DNA of 64,000 bases from Telopea speciosissima (lineage: Eukaryota > Streptophyta > Magnoliopsida > Proteales > Proteaceae), in contig NC_057924.1 of the NCBI RefSeq assembly GCF_018873765.1, positions 15,773,001 through 15,837,000 on the forward strand. The letters are read 5' to 3'. Position numbers and translations under genes: made by a program. The notes below the pieces were generated by a model that saw only the letters and a program-made list of their open reading frames with translations, made no database searches and was not told the DNA's origin. Position 1 is the first letter of the stretch; each line of letters opens with the position of its first letter. Below are positions 11,896 to 22,869 of this stretch, one piece after another.

Positions 11896-12069
11896 CACGG
11901 CGCCGTGGAGATGTCCACGGCGCCGTGGGGGACTTTTCCATGGCGTCGTGGGTGACGTCAGCAGGCTGATGTCACACCCCCTCATGGCGCCGTGAAAATC
12001 CGGTACACATCCCCAAGGTGCCGTGGGAAGGCGTCCACGGCACCGTGGGAAGAGTCCACGGTGCCGTGG
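11896..12069. repeat. Seven copies of a 12-14-bp palindrome in U3
   Basis: Versions of CCACGGCGCCGTGG occur at 11896, 11915, 11938, 11983, 12013, 12035 and 12056. Several are perfect palindromes (CACGGCGCCGTG); others differ by C to T changes (CCATGGCGTCGTGG, CCACGGTGCCGTGG). Between copies 3 and 4 is TGACGTCA (11953-11960) inside a larger inverted repeat. The position just upstream of the TATA box suggests a tandem enhancer or protein-binding array. That role is inference. Confidence 0.85.
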
Positions 12070-12250
12070 GAGCGCAGTGCCATTTTTCCTTATTTTTGGG
12101 CCTAAAATGGGCCATTTTGTGCTCAGTATGGTTCTTGGTTTTATGGGTCAGGTATCTTTGGGTCTGAAAAGAGGGAGAGTACGTCGTCCATCGTCCATGT
12201 CCCGTTGTCATCATCGCCAATTAGGGAGTGACAAAAAATCAGCGTCTACA

Positions 12251-13343
12251 CCTATGTATTTAGGGTTTCAATTTGAGTCTTCAAATGGTCATGTTATGTT
12301 CTTGTTTAAATTCGTGTATACCAATCCTCTGTTTTGTAGCCAAACCATTTGAGTATGTGCCTTCTAAACTTCTTTTCTTTGAGTTCATGCATTGTACATA
12401 TTTTAGCCAAGTTATATATAGATCAGTTTTTACTGAGCGGATCAAGATGCCTAACACCTTCCTTGGAATGTAACTTAAGACACGTTCTCAGATTGATGGT
12501 CAGACCAATTCCTTATTGGATAATCTTGGAATCAATTTTTGTTTTGTGTGGATCCTAGATCCCAATCCATATGACAACTTTATTTGATTAATCTCATTTG
12601 TATGAGGTGAACAATACGTGGTGATCCCACGTTCACCCATGGTTATCACGTGTAGCCAGTAGAAAACACCACTTTTTATATTGTGGAGGAGGATGAGTCC
12701 CTTTCAAAGTGATTGAGGCAATAGAGTCCAAATCAGTCCTTTTCAAGCTATCAACTCAAAAACAGGATTTCCCTTAATGTATGAGACCGGACCAGGTCGG
12801 ATTAGTAGCTTGGAGGGTCTAAGATTTCGACCATCAAATCCTTTTGGAATTGGCTCAAGATGCTTCGGCCTGGGCTTCTGTAAGCTAGACCTGTCTGGGC
12901 TAAGAATTACCACCCATAAAGTCATAGAAGCTGGGAAATTAAAAGGAAAGAAGGAAAATGCTGTGGCTGACTCAGAAATGCAAGCTTGAGCAAAATCAAT
13001 ACTGACTTAATCATCAATCTTTTTGAATCATTAACAAGGACACTATTTGTCACAGCTGCTCCAACTAACATTATACCCTGCCATGTAAGGACCTTATATT
13101 TGAAATGCTCTCTACCAATTGGGTTGCCATGACTTGACTACGTGCCCATGTCATGCAGATCATATATTTCATACAAATTTCTCTTAAGATACTTTGTTGC
13201 TTTCAGTATTGCTTGTACAAGAGAGGCTTAATCCATGAAGTTACAAGTGCACTAATTAGGATGTTTTGATCTCTCATTTGATGGGCTTCACTGATAATAT
13301 GAGCTTCTACACCTAAATAAATTCAACAAAATCTTCTTGGGTA
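12251..13343. other. No gene; degenerate repeat debris
   Basis: 12430-12670 contains phrases such as CCTAACACCTTCCTTGG and CACGTGTAGCCAGTAGAAA that resemble LTR-end and leader text of other Tat-type elements on the plus strand, but no ends can be fixed. A 70-codon open frame at 12777-12989 matches nothing I know. The rest shows no structure. Confidence 0.4.
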
Positions 13344-13690
13344 TGTTAGGAATTAACAACGCAGCAGAATAGCAAATTGCAGAAGAAAATCGAAGAAGGG
13401 GATTGATCACACACACATACAACACAGATTTACGTGGTTCACCCAAGGTAGGCTACGTCCACGGCTGAGCAATAAGATAAGCTTCTACTATTCCGATGAT
13501 CAAAATTACAAACCCTCAACCCTTATACATAGTGTTTCGCACAGTGTAGTATAAAAAAACCCTAATCACCAAAAGTACAAAATTGCCCCTAATATAAACG
13601 ACTCCCAAAAAATTCGAGAAGAATTACCAGTACTTCTTGAATTAAGTTGAGATTAGGTGTCACCAATAACGGGATAGACATACCAATTGA
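13344..13690. mobile_element. LTR-like remnant
   Basis: It starts TGTTAGGAATTAACAACGCA and contains TTTACGTGGTTCACCC followed by GGCTACGTCCACGG, a phrase common in LTRs and short LTR elements of many plants. The matching CTAACA end was not found, and no target duplication is visible. It is probably a truncated solo LTR. Confidence 0.5.
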
Positions 13691-14520
13691 TATATGTTCT
13701 AGAGGATCATTATGGTCTAGTATCTAGATGATGTATCAAAGCCAATCACATTCAAACTATCAATCCCAACATGACTCCTCATTCCTCATGGGGTGGTTTG
13801 TCACAGTAGACAATGAATTGCTTTGTATACAAAAGGAGAGTACTATTAAGTGTAAGCCTGCTGTCTCATACTCCATAGAGAGTATCATGTGATAAGATGG
13901 ACAAGTGGTCCTACACAAAACCTTAATGGGTGACAAGGAGAAGTTACAAAAAAATTCACAAGAAGTCTTACTGGTGCTCCCTCGAATATCTCCTTAATAA
14001 AGCAACAAATGCATGTCAACTATTCTCAAAAAATTCCTTTTAACTATTCTCTTGTCTTCAGAACCTAAAGAAAGGTGTTTGATTCCATGATTGCTGGCTC
14101 TAGTGAAAGACCAATGAAAGCTATATGTTAATTTGCTTTGGTCAAGTAGCTTTCATTTTTAAAAATGAAGCAAAGTAGTATAAGAAATTATTATGGGTAT
14201 TATATACACTTCTTACTTTGTATTGTGGAGGAGGAAAAGGTGTCTTAAAGACAAAGAAAAGCATGGCCAAAAGATATCAAGAGTTTCTCTCCACCTGTAT
14301 ACTAGAATTAAAATTTGAGGATTCTTATGATCCACCATCTGAAGATTAAGTTGTTTGGCATCTTAATTTGGTGAGTATAATATATGCTTTATGCTTTATG
14401 CTTAATCAGCTCAGAAGGTGACCCAAATAGATTAAATGATCGATACTATAAGAAACAATATTTTTTTTTCCAAGATGGAAGCGATCATACCAGCACTAAT
14501 GCATCGAATTCCATAAGAAG

Positions 14521-14880
14521 CAAGGTATCAAATCCAGGTATCGGACTTGATATTGGTCATGGCCGAAACCTTTCCGGATCGGGATCAGATCGGTACAAAT
14601 CGGTCAAAAAAACCCCTAAAATCGTTTTTTATGGATTGGGTCATGTATCAGCTAGTGTTGGTGGGTGTTGTGATCTAGGATCGGATCAGATCGGTCAATA
14701 TTGGTTGGTATCAGTCACTATTGGTCAAGATAATATAAAATAAAATTTTGAATCTTTGAAAAAAAATCCAAAAAAAAATCATTCAGATCGGTCAAGGATC
14801 GGATTCAGGGAACGATCCAGCCAAACCTTGCCATATTGATCTAATCTCGGGATCGGCTTCGACCGATACCAGTCCAATCC
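14521..14880. repeat. Self-complementary ATCGG-rich repeat
   Basis: The left side has CAAGGTATCAAATCCAGG and many GATCGG/TATCGG words. The right side has the complementary words (CGATCC, CGACCGATACC). This style matches the hAT-type element at 39892-40095. I could not find a convincing target duplication, so the ends are approximate. Confidence 0.45.
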
Positions 14881-15220
14881 AAAATTACAAATTATGATCA
14901 GAACTCTACAGTTAAACATGCTTGGACGAGAATAGTATTCGGATGGATGACCTTTTGGAAAGTCTTTGCATTGCACCCCTTTAAAATTCAACAAAAACAA
15001 AAACAAAAACAAAAACAAAAAAACTCTTTTTTGGACAAACAACTATCATATTTTACTAGAAAAATCAGGAAGTATGCATCTAATGATGTTGAGTAGGCAA
15101 GTTAGGAGCAAATGATTCAGACCACTCAGATGGTCAAGATGGGACCAGCAGGAGCCCAGATCATTCCATAGTTCCTTCTTTTAGGGAAGCAAAGCAAACA
15201 AATCCTTTCACCCTCCTGCA

Positions 15221-15250
15221 TATAAACAAGCACCTTGAGATTGCATAAAT
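15221..15250 (+). promoter_or_regulatory. Candidate TATA box of the 15288 gene
   Basis: TATAAAC at 15221-15227 lies about 61 bp before the start codon, with a second AT-rich word, CATAAATAAG, at 15244-15253. Spacing suits a short 5' leader. Confidence 0.5.
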
Positions 15251-15287
15251 AAGTTCTCACCTCCTCTCAAATTCCTCACCAAATTTA

Positions 15288-16046
15288 ATGGAAGGTCGCC
15301 GGAATGATGTTATTGGAAAGAATGACGATTCGGATTCTGGTGACAATTTCTCTTTCATTAGCATTGCTAGCCAAGATCAAGATCAGGAGGAGTCCCCTAC
15401 AGATGATGATACCCATTATCAAGAATCTGATTTCGAGTTTGGTTGTGTTACACCAAGCTCTCCTACTAATGATCTCAATAAGAGCTCTCCTGCTGATGTT
15501 TTGTTCTTCAATGGTCGCCTTCTACCTCATGCATTCCCGTCTGAATCAGTTAAGAATAATTCTGCAAGGATTAATGGTCGTTCTCTTGTCAGTAGCCGGA
15601 CCAGCAGCATCAGTAGTAGTAAGGATTCATTACTTTCATCTCGCAGCAATAGCAGGAGCAGCAGTTGCAGTAGTACTGGAAGAACAAGTTCTAGTGAGAA
15701 CATTGAGAAGAGATTGTTTGGTTCAGAACCTTCAGATGAAATTTCTGCAAGAAAGTTTGCAATTTCAAGAAACCAGATGAATAGATCGATTAGGCAGCAA
15801 TCTCAGGTGGTGTCTAATCAAAAGTGGCAGTTTATTGCTCCGGCACCAATCTTAACACCTACTACTTCGGTTCCCCGACGAAAAAGAGGTGAGAATCTGG
15901 TGCCAGAAGAGGTGGGATCCAAGAAACAGGTGAAGAACAAGAACAAAAAGAGCTCATGGTTTGGTCCAAGATTCTTCCGGTCTTTCATGTCTACCTGCAG
16001 AGCATGCCATGCCCTTGAACCATCCGAGAGAGCAAATCTGAGTTGA
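15288..16046 (+). CDS. Ser-rich plant protein with MAKR/DUF1645-like motif
   Basis: A single-exon frame of 252 residues from ATG to TGA. The N-terminal third is acidic, with FSFISIAS, DFEFGCVTPSSP and ADVLFFNGRLLPHAFP. The last motif resembles the (S)ADxLFFNG segment of membrane-associated kinase regulators and DUF1645 proteins. The middle (about 95-135) is a long Ser run broken by Arg, and the C-terminal part is basic (PRRKRG, KKQVKNKNKK) and ends in an aromatic/Cys patch. No signal peptide, membrane segment or catalytic domain is seen. It may be a regulatory, possibly phosphorylated, cytosolic or membrane-tethered protein. A TATA box and clean flanks support a real gene. Family assignment is tentative. 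Confidence 0.72.
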   Translation: MEGRRNDVIGKNDDSDSGDNFSFISIASQDQDQEESPTDDDTHYQESDFEFGCVTPSSPTNDLNKSSPADVLFFNGRLLPHAFPSESVKNNSARINGRSLVSSRTSSISSSKDSLLSSRSNSRSSSCSSTGRTSSSENIEKRLFGSEPSDEISARKFAISRNQMNRSIRQQSQVVSNQKWQFIAPAPILTPTTSVPRRKRGENLVPEEVGSKKQVKNKNKKSSWFGPRFFRSFMSTCRACHALEPSERANLS

Positions 16047-16206
16047 AAGGAAAATTTTGAATTACATTAATATTACAAAGCTATATATATGTGAAGGAAT
16101 TTCAGATACTATTTTTTCATGAATTGTTTTTGATTTGGTTTTGTAATGATCCTAGGTTCTTCTTATAGTAATCAATAAGTATTGTTATGTATTGAGTATT
16201 ATATTA

Positions 16207-16593
16207 TGTGCTTAATGGGGTCCATTCTAGTGTATAGGCGTTAGATTGGATCAACCCAGTATGTGATAGGTTAAAGGATTTGATTTAACGCGTTCTATCA
16301 GCTTTGGAGCTTTTGACGTATCAGTTAAATACCTAACATTTTGTCAAATACCCTGGAGCAGAGTGAAGCCCCTTGAAAAGGGCTATCTACTGCTAGAGTG
16401 AAAGTTACCTAAGCTGAGAGCCGTCGATGACAACAACTATGAAAGCGTGGTGGTCTGTTATGTGCTTAATGGGGGCACACTCTAGTGTATCGGTGCTAGA
16501 TTGGGCCAGCCTAGCATGACATAGGCTTAAAGACTTGATTTAACGCGTTTCATCAGCTCTGAAGCTTTTAATGTATCGATCAAGTACCTAACA
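16207..16593 (+). mobile_element. TRIM-like short LTR element
   Basis: Two direct repeats of 132 and 133 bp (16207-16338 and 16461-16593), both starting TGTGCTTAATGG and ending ACCTAACA, flank a 122-bp centre. TATTA at 16202-16206 and TATTG at 16594-16598 form a 4-of-5 target duplication. TG...CA ends, size and lack of coding space fit a TRIM. By eye the repeats differ at roughly one base in five, so the insertion is old. I see no clear methionine-tRNA primer site, which keeps confidence moderate. Confidence 0.62.
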
Positions 16594-16599
16594 TATTGA

Positions 16600-17100
16600 G
16601 ATGTTGATGATGTCCTATGCTTGTTATGGGCTACGTTGTATAATCTATAACTTGCCATAATAGTTTGCCAAACTGTTACTTGCTTTGGTATTGGACTTCT
16701 CATGGTTCAAAATCCAACTCTAGACTCTAATTAGAACAAATTCGAATAAAGTTTATGTCAACATGTGGCTTATGTTCACCCCTAGATTAATTGTCACATG
16801 TGATATTGGGCATCAAGAGTAGAATTTATTGGGATTTGCCAACCCCATAGAATATGTGAGGTCAAACCGTAATTGAGTTTTGACTGAATCAAATCTCAGA
16901 ATCGACCAGATTTGGGTTTTAAAAATTGGGTTGGAATTGGTGTAGCTGACTAATTCAACTCAGAATCGACCGAGCCCCCCACCGATTCTTAGTAATTGAG
17001 TTTTAACTGAGTCTAATTGAGTACGAGTCTACTGTTGAGTACGGTCGAGTCTAAGTCAATTCTAGGTTTGAAATGCTCATGAGACTTACATACCCTGTGA
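16600..17100. other. No gene; repeat-like AT-rich stretch
   Basis: It has several copies of GAGT-type words (TTGAGTACGGTCGAGTC near 17032-17050) that recur near 20880. Nothing coding is seen. Confidence 0.4.
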
Positions 17101-17935
17101 GGTTAGTACAACAATAAGAACAAATGGGCTCTACCATATGGACCTTTGTTCTCCAAACACTTCTATTCGAAGTCATACATGATACATAACCCCTTAAGCT
17201 AGCTATACAACAGTCTTTCATTTCCACTTCTACCATGGTTATTTAAGGTCGGCGCCTGACTTGTTTAGTTCCTTTGATTCGAATCAAATCAGCTCTAATA
17301 TGATCATTCCTTACTTTATCTTTTCTAGTTTTGACACACATCCATCTTAACATCCTCATCTCTACTACACTTAATTTACCTATTTGACGTTTCTTAATTG
17401 TCCAACATTCCACACTATACATCATTGTCAGTCGTATGACAGTGTTATAAAATTTTATTTTAAGCTTTAAAGGAATACACCGATGACACAATACTCCGAA
17501 TACACCTCTCCACTTCATCCATCATATTTTAATTCTATGAGCAACATCATCCTCTATATCACCGTCTTTATTTATAATTGAATCTATATACCTTAAATAA
17601 TCACTTTGTGGGATCTCCCTCTCATCAATTTTCACCACTAGTATGACTAAAATTATATACCATATAGTATGTATTATACTTATCTGAAAGCCTTTTGATT
17701 CTAAAGTTGATCTCCATTGTTTCAACTTGGCATTAATCTCTGTTTTGTCTCATCCACCAAAACAATATCATCAGCAAAAAACATATACCAAGAAACTTCA
17801 TCTTGAATATCTTTGGTTAAATAATGCATCATAAGCGCAAACAAATAAGGGCTTAAGATTGATCTTTGATGTAATCCAATTATAATTGAGAATTTACTAC
17901 ATTACACCCCACAATTATTACGCTAGTCACCTCAC

Positions 17936-19092
17936 TAGGGGTGTCGTAACCTAGCCTGAATTGGTAAAACAACCGAAAAAATCTATACTGAATCAAACCG
18001 GTCCTTATCGGATGGGTTTTGAACTAGGGTATGATGGGATTGGATGAAAGCCAGACCGCACTAACTAGATCGATTAAAAAAAAAAAAACATTTGAAGTTA
18101 TAAATAAATGAATTGTTTATCCATTGATTTCAATATTTGTGAGAAGATTTTGGCTGGTAAGGGAAATTGTTACAAATCAATGAGTATGAGATTATGAATA
18201 GGGAAATTGATGTGTAACAATGCTTCCATTGATTTCTTTGTTCACTATTCAAAATTAGTTAGAGAGTTAAATGAATGATTTGATAGTAGGGTTTATTTTG
18301 TAATTTCATTCTTAGTTATCTTCTCACTAATTAGTTGTCCATTGATTTCAATTAGGGCTGTAAACGGATTGGATTCGGCTCGGATAGTGCTATATCCGCA
18401 TCTGCATCCGATTAGCAATCGGATGGATTCGGATAGTGCTAAACGGATACGGATCAGATATTTTATCCGTTTATATGTAAATATAGCTTTAGCTATAGCC
18501 TATCCATATCCGCATCCGTTTAGCTTTAAAACGGATTCGGATAGTGCTAAACGGATACGGAAATGGATTTTGCCTATTCATTTACACCCCTAATTTCAAT
18601 ATTGGTTATCTTCCCCTTACAATGGTAAACAATTTTTTGATTTGTAACAATGATTTCGCTACAAACTATATTTATCCGTTGATTTCAATATTAGTTATCT
18701 TTCTCTTACAAATTTTTTTTTTTTGGGTAAAATTTCTCTTACAATTTATTTTCCTTTGTTTCGATTACAACATGAACACATCAAATCAATTTCCCTATTC
18801 CTAGTTATTTACATGTTTGACTTAGAGAAGAAGAATTAAATTGTTTTTGATGAATATTTCCTCATTAGAGATTATGAATGTAAGATTTTATTGTGGTTCA
18901 AGCACGAAAACAAATCAATCAAAATTGATTTTAACCTGATAAAGAAAAATCGAAATAAAGCGAAAACGTACTGGACCGAAACCAAAACCGACCAAAATTT
19001 CTGAACAATTTGGTTTTGGCTTTACTCATTCCCAAATCGAAACTGATTCAGCCTGACCAAAATGGGGCTGAACCGACTATTTGTCACTCTTA
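17936..19092. mobile_element. hAT-type non-autonomous element inside the LINE
   Basis: It starts TAGGGGTGTCG and ends CACTCTTA. Both sides carry the perfect 8-bp duplication CACCTCAC (17928-17935 and 19093-19100), the hAT signature length. It has no transposase frame. The interior is AT-rich with scattered ACCGAAACC/GGTTTTGG complementary words, and contains the younger element at 18353-18592. Confidence 0.82.
18353..18592. mobile_element. hAT-type MITE nested in the preceding element
   Basis: 240 bp starting TAGGGCTGTAAACGGAT and ending ATTTACACCCCTA, flanked by the perfect 8-bp duplication ATTTCAAT (18345-18352 and 18593-18600). The interior repeats CGGAT and ATCCG words, so it is largely self-complementary. 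Confidence 0.9.
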
Positions 19093-20215
19093 CACCTCAC
19101 CATCACACATATCTTTAACTATGTCTTCGTATTTACTTTTTTTGGTGAAATGTCTACGTATTTACTTGAAACCCTTCTCTTCTCTAGTATATGCCATATT
19201 AACTCTTAAGGGACTTTGTCGTATGTTTTTTCTATCAATAAAAACCATGGAGATCCCTCTTGCCCTCTCGAAATGTTTCCATCAGCCTCATAAGTAAGAA
19301 AATAGCTTCCATCGTGAATCTTCATGTCATAAAAACCAAATTGGTTCTCCGAAATATTAATTTCTTTTCGCAGGTGGATTTCAATAACCCTCCCTCTTCA
19401 CTTTATAGTATGGTTCAATAGTTTTATGTCACTGTAGTTATTGTAGCTTTCATCATGGATCATCTTGGCATAAAACCAAATTGGTTCTTTGAAATATTAC
19501 CGAAAAAAAATTTTGGTTCTTCGAATTATTAGTTTATTTTCTCAGGTAGGTTTAACTCTCCCTCATCACTTTATAGTATGACTCAATAGTTTGATATCTG
19601 TATAGTTATTGCAGTTTTGAATATCACCTTTATTTTTGTAAATCTAGACCACAATGTTTCTCCTCCATTCATATGGCATTCTCCTTGTGCTCATAATCTT
19701 ATTAAACAGTTTGACGATGATAAGACCACAAAGTCCTAAGTTCTTCCACATTCTATTGGTGTCTTGCCTACTTTCATCTTTCTTAAAGGTTCTTTAACTT
19801 CAGATACCCTAATTTTTTGTATATATCTACGACGTGTGATGTTTAGATGAGTAATGTGGTCGTCTGAGACAGTATTATTCGCAATGTTTTCATTTAGTAG
19901 GTTGTGAACATACTCGATCTTTCCATTTCTCCTTGGTGTCCTCATCTCATATTAATATTCTACCATCTTCACTTCTAATACATCTAATTTGGTAAGATCT
20001 CTATTCTTCATTTCTCTCATTCTTGCTATCTTATAGATAGTCTTTTCTCCTTCCTTTATGTTCAGTAATTATAAAAGTTTTGCTTTTCGTACAATCTTCT
20101 TCACTTTATTTTTGACAAATTTGTACCTATTTAGATCCTCTATCTCCTTAGCCCTTTGCCCCGGTTTTAAATTGATAAAGATGAGGTTAATATTTATGAA
20201 ATTGTTTTTATGAGA

Positions 20216-20550
20216 TTTGAGAGGTGACCCCGTTCTGAAGGATGTCAGTGAGTGACTTGAAAGGCTAGCAAAACTCTTTTCTTATCTATACCCTTCCCCT
20301 TTTCATCACCAGTTAAGACAACCCATATATATATACATACCAAGTCTTTGTCTTTATTAATAAACTTATTCACTTTACTCATCAATTGTTGAGCTTGCGA
20401 GAGATCTATGTATCACGAAACTTCCTTCAAAAGGTTTGATAGGAATTGTCATTGATGGGCCTTGAAACAGCCATTGATTACCTTCTTCCTGTGGGTTTTA
20501 GCAATTGGAATCAATTAAGGTCCAAGAGATCCGAAGCCTTTTCATTTTTA
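20216..20550 (+). repeat. Direct repeat, copy 1 (copy 2 at 22140-22625)
   Basis: The text from GACTTGAAAGGCTAGCAAA through GAGAGATCTATGTATCACG to AATTAAGGTCC recurs at 22140-22625 with a few per cent substitutions and some indels. It may be a short non-coding transposon or the product of a local duplication; no terminal structure is clear. Confidence 0.6.
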
Positions 20551-20599
20551 ATTAAGAATGCATTTTAACTAAACATTTATTCAAACAATAGTGCCATTC

Positions 20600-20850
20600 T
20601 CTTAAAAAGGCATTCTGCATTTTGAGAACCTTCTTCATTGAGTGTTCTTTTCACTATATTCCTAGGTGTACCAACTCTGCAGCTGATAACCTAGTCCGGA
20701 AGGCCGTATTGTTAAAGAGATCGATAGTGTGTGGCCTAAATTCATTCCATAACTTGTTAATCTTTGTAATTTGTACTCCATGAGTTTCTCTCTTGATCAA
20801 TAAAAGTTTCATTTCAAAAAAAAAATAAAAAATAACAAAAAATTCCATGT
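20600..20850 (+). mobile_element. 3' end of a plant LINE
   Basis: The frame IPRCTNSAADNLVRKA is the last RNase H helix of plant L1 LINEs. A short tail with AATAAA-like text (ATCAATAAAAG) and an A-rich end at 20815-20840 follow. Only this 3' end is present. Confidence 0.6.
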
Positions 20851-21012
20851 CCTTAGTATTTGAGTTTGCCTTAGTCTGATTGAGTACGGTTGAGTCTCGA
20901 CTAATTCTAAATCAATTCAAATCAGAATTGATGGAGACGTATCCTATTTTCAATTTCAAATTTTAAAATCTTTAGTTATAATCCAACACAGGATCTTTTT
21001 GGTATCAGGAAC

Positions 21013-21808
21013 TAAGGGGTGTCAAGATGGAGTTGGAAATCGGAATTGGAACTGATCGTTTACGATCGAACTGAATCGCACCATAGAATAATGATCTGAT
21101 TTTGATTACATAGATTATTTTTCCAGTTCGATTTTGATTTGCATTGCAAAATCAACAATCCTAAAGCGAATGAAAACTGGTATCTCTCACTCAATTACTA
21201 GCCCACACATCTATTAGGTTATTTAATAAAAACAATGATTAATTTAATAAACAACAATTGTTGCATCATATTTTTTTTTGGTAAATGATTCTTGCATGAT
21301 ACTTGAAACATAAAATAAGTAACTATATACTATATATGTTCAAGTATGAAATAAAAATGATGGGTTATGTTAAAATGGATTATCAAAATCCTACCTGTTA
21401 ATGGAAGAAATAATTTATTTATCATGTGAGAGTGGAGGGAAAAAAAAAAAAAAAAAAAAAAACATGAAAGAAAAAAGACGCATGATGATGGGATGATTTT
21501 TTTTAATCATATAGGCGTGAAAAACAAGATAACTGAGGGGAGACAAGGAGAGAATGGAGAAACACATGAATATATATGATTTGCAATGCTAAGGTTGTCT
21601 TTGTTAACGCTTTCCAAAATCTGCATTACAAATCGCATATAAATCAGTTGTGAATCAAATAACAAAAACTGAATAAAAACCAGTAAAATCAGACCAAATG
21701 CTGTTTTGGTTGATTCCTATTTTGTTCAGTTTTGATTTCAACTTGTTAAAATATAAATCATACCCGGACCTGACTAAATAACTGAAACCAGACCGATTAA
21801 CACCCTTA
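21013..21808. mobile_element. hAT-type non-autonomous element
   Basis: It starts TAAGGGGTGTCAA and ends TTAACACCCTTA. The flanks TCAGGAAC (21005-21012) and TCAAGAAT (21809-21816) match at 6 of 8 positions, consistent with an old 8-bp duplication. Complementary AACTG/CAGTT and GATTT/AAATC words fill the interior, which also holds an A run at 21439-21462. Confidence 0.65.
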
Positions 21809-22139
21809 TCAAGAATCAAGTTAAAAAAACAATAAAAAATTTCAAATGCTCATGAGGCTTACATACCCTATGATAGAATTTATGAAAAAAGGAAAAGGTT
21901 CTCAGTCTGGCAGTGTGGCCCCTATGCCAGCATGGGGTCAATAATAAGATTCATAACATGTACAAGAGCATAAACAGGAGCAGAATTTTTTGCATTCCCG
22001 GGCCGGGTGGCCATTTCACCTCCCATTGTATCTAGCTGCAGGCTGCCAAACAAGATTTTTATCCCTTACGAAAATTATTTTTCAAAGATTTTGAACTTTT
22101 TATTTTTAACCCATCTATTTGATGAGACACCTAGGATCC

Positions 22140-22625
22140 CAGGTGACTTTGATATGAAGGGTATTAATGAGAGACTTGAAAGGCTAACAAACCTCTTCAC
22201 CTATAACCTCATATTTTTGGAATTGCCACATCCCCTCTTTCATTGTGTTGGGTTCACGATCACGTACGTAAGCATACGCGAACGGCTCTGACTCGTTTAG
22301 ATGGAATCCACCCCATATAAGAATGGGTCAGAACCATTCTCTTACACTCACGTACGTAAACGTGAACCTGGCTCCTCTTCATTTTTTTTTTTTGGTAAAG
22401 AGCTCCTCTTCATCACCAGGTAAGAAAACCCATATATACCAAGTCTTTGTATTTCTCTCATATATCAGCGAGAGATCTATGTGTCACGAAACTTCCTTCC
22501 AACGATTTGATCGGAATTGTCGCCGGTGGGCCTTGAAACAGCCATTGATTACTTCTTGTGGGTTTCAGCAATTGGGACCAATTAAGGCCCACGGATCCCA
22601 AAGCCTCTTCATTTTCTTCCTTTTT
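22140..22625 (+). repeat. Direct repeat, copy 2
   Basis: This is the partner of 20216-20550. It reads GACTTGAAAGGCTAACAAA, then GCGAGAGATCTATGTGTCACG, then CAATTAAGGCCC. It carries an extra segment at about 22215-22375 with CACGTACGTAAGC, itself repeated inverted (ACTCACGTACGTAAACG). No gene is seen. Confidence 0.6.
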
Positions 22626-22654
22626 GAGCCTGATCAGTGTTCATCGGATCCGGA

Positions 22655-22800
22655 TCCTGTCCAATGAGCCCACTGCCAAGGGAGTGCCCAATGAGGCATC
22701 CGATGGCTGGGCTGGCTGCCACACATCCCAAACACCCACCGGGATGTGCGCCAGTCAGCCGAGCTGTTGGCTGCTTCATTGGAGAAGAGCCCGACGCGTA
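22655..22800. mobile_element. Foldback-like sequence
   Basis: GGCTGGCTGCCACACATCCC and GGGATGTGCGCCAGTCAGCC face each other across an 11-bp loop (17 of 20 pairs), and outer words CCAATGAG/CATTGG also pair. It resembles the foldback at 29119-29299. Ends are approximate. Confidence 0.5.
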
Positions 22801-22869
22801 CTCATCTGGTGTAGAGGGGGACTCAAAATATTAGCAATATCACTAAAAGAGAAAATTGCTGCCTCGTGA

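Larger units (their letters stand above)
1..12250 (-). mobile_element. Tat-lineage Ty3/gypsy LTR retrotransposon, decayed, 3' end outside window
   Basis: On the minus strand, in order from 12250 down: LTR, long leader, Gag, protease, reverse transcriptase, a first RNase H, a second RNase H, integrase, then an extra ORF that reaches base 1. Two successive RNase H domains between RT and integrase are the known hallmark of the Tat lineage. The protease signature is DNGS and the RT box is YVDD. The 3' LTR lies beyond base 1, so the two LTRs cannot be compared for age and the target duplication cannot be tested. Seven in-frame stops and at least two frameshifts break Gag-Pol, so this copy cannot make its own polyprotein. 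Most stops fit CGA to TGA or CAA/CAG to TAA/TAG, which suggests decay by methyl-C deamination. Confidence 0.93.
10997..12250 (-). repeat. 5' LTR of the Tat element
   Basis: On the minus strand it starts TGTAGACGCTGATTTTTTGT at 12250 and ends near TGTCGCCA at about 10997. It carries a TATA box, G/C-rich palindromes upstream of it, and the phrase GGGAAGGTGTTAGGCACCC (plus strand, about 11247-11263) common in Tat LTRs. The outer edge is well supported. The inner edge may move by several bases because the 3' LTR is not in the window. Confidence 0.75.
17100..20150 (-). mobile_element. L1-type LINE reverse transcriptase remnant, interrupted
   Basis: Minus-strand pieces match plant LINE RT in order. 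At 19980-20130 is an RT N-terminal segment with KTIYKIARMREMKNRDL. At 19736-19945 is RVSEVKEPLRKMKVGKT. At 19200-19330 is EAIFLLMRLMETFREGK followed by two stops. At 17720-17890 is the region with the FADD-type box. At 17522-17725 is KIDEREIPQSDYLRYIDSII. At 17243-17518 is SVVEMRMLRWMC.KTRKDK. Frameshifts and stops are frequent, so it is long dead. A hAT-type element (17936-19092) sits inside it. Confidence 0.82.

Noticed and set aside
11896..12069. CRISPR-like array of repeats
   Set aside because: The repeats are short palindromes with irregular, short spacing inside a plant LTR.
12777..12989. 70-codon frame starting MYETGPGRIS
   Set aside because: It lies in repeat debris and resembles no known protein.
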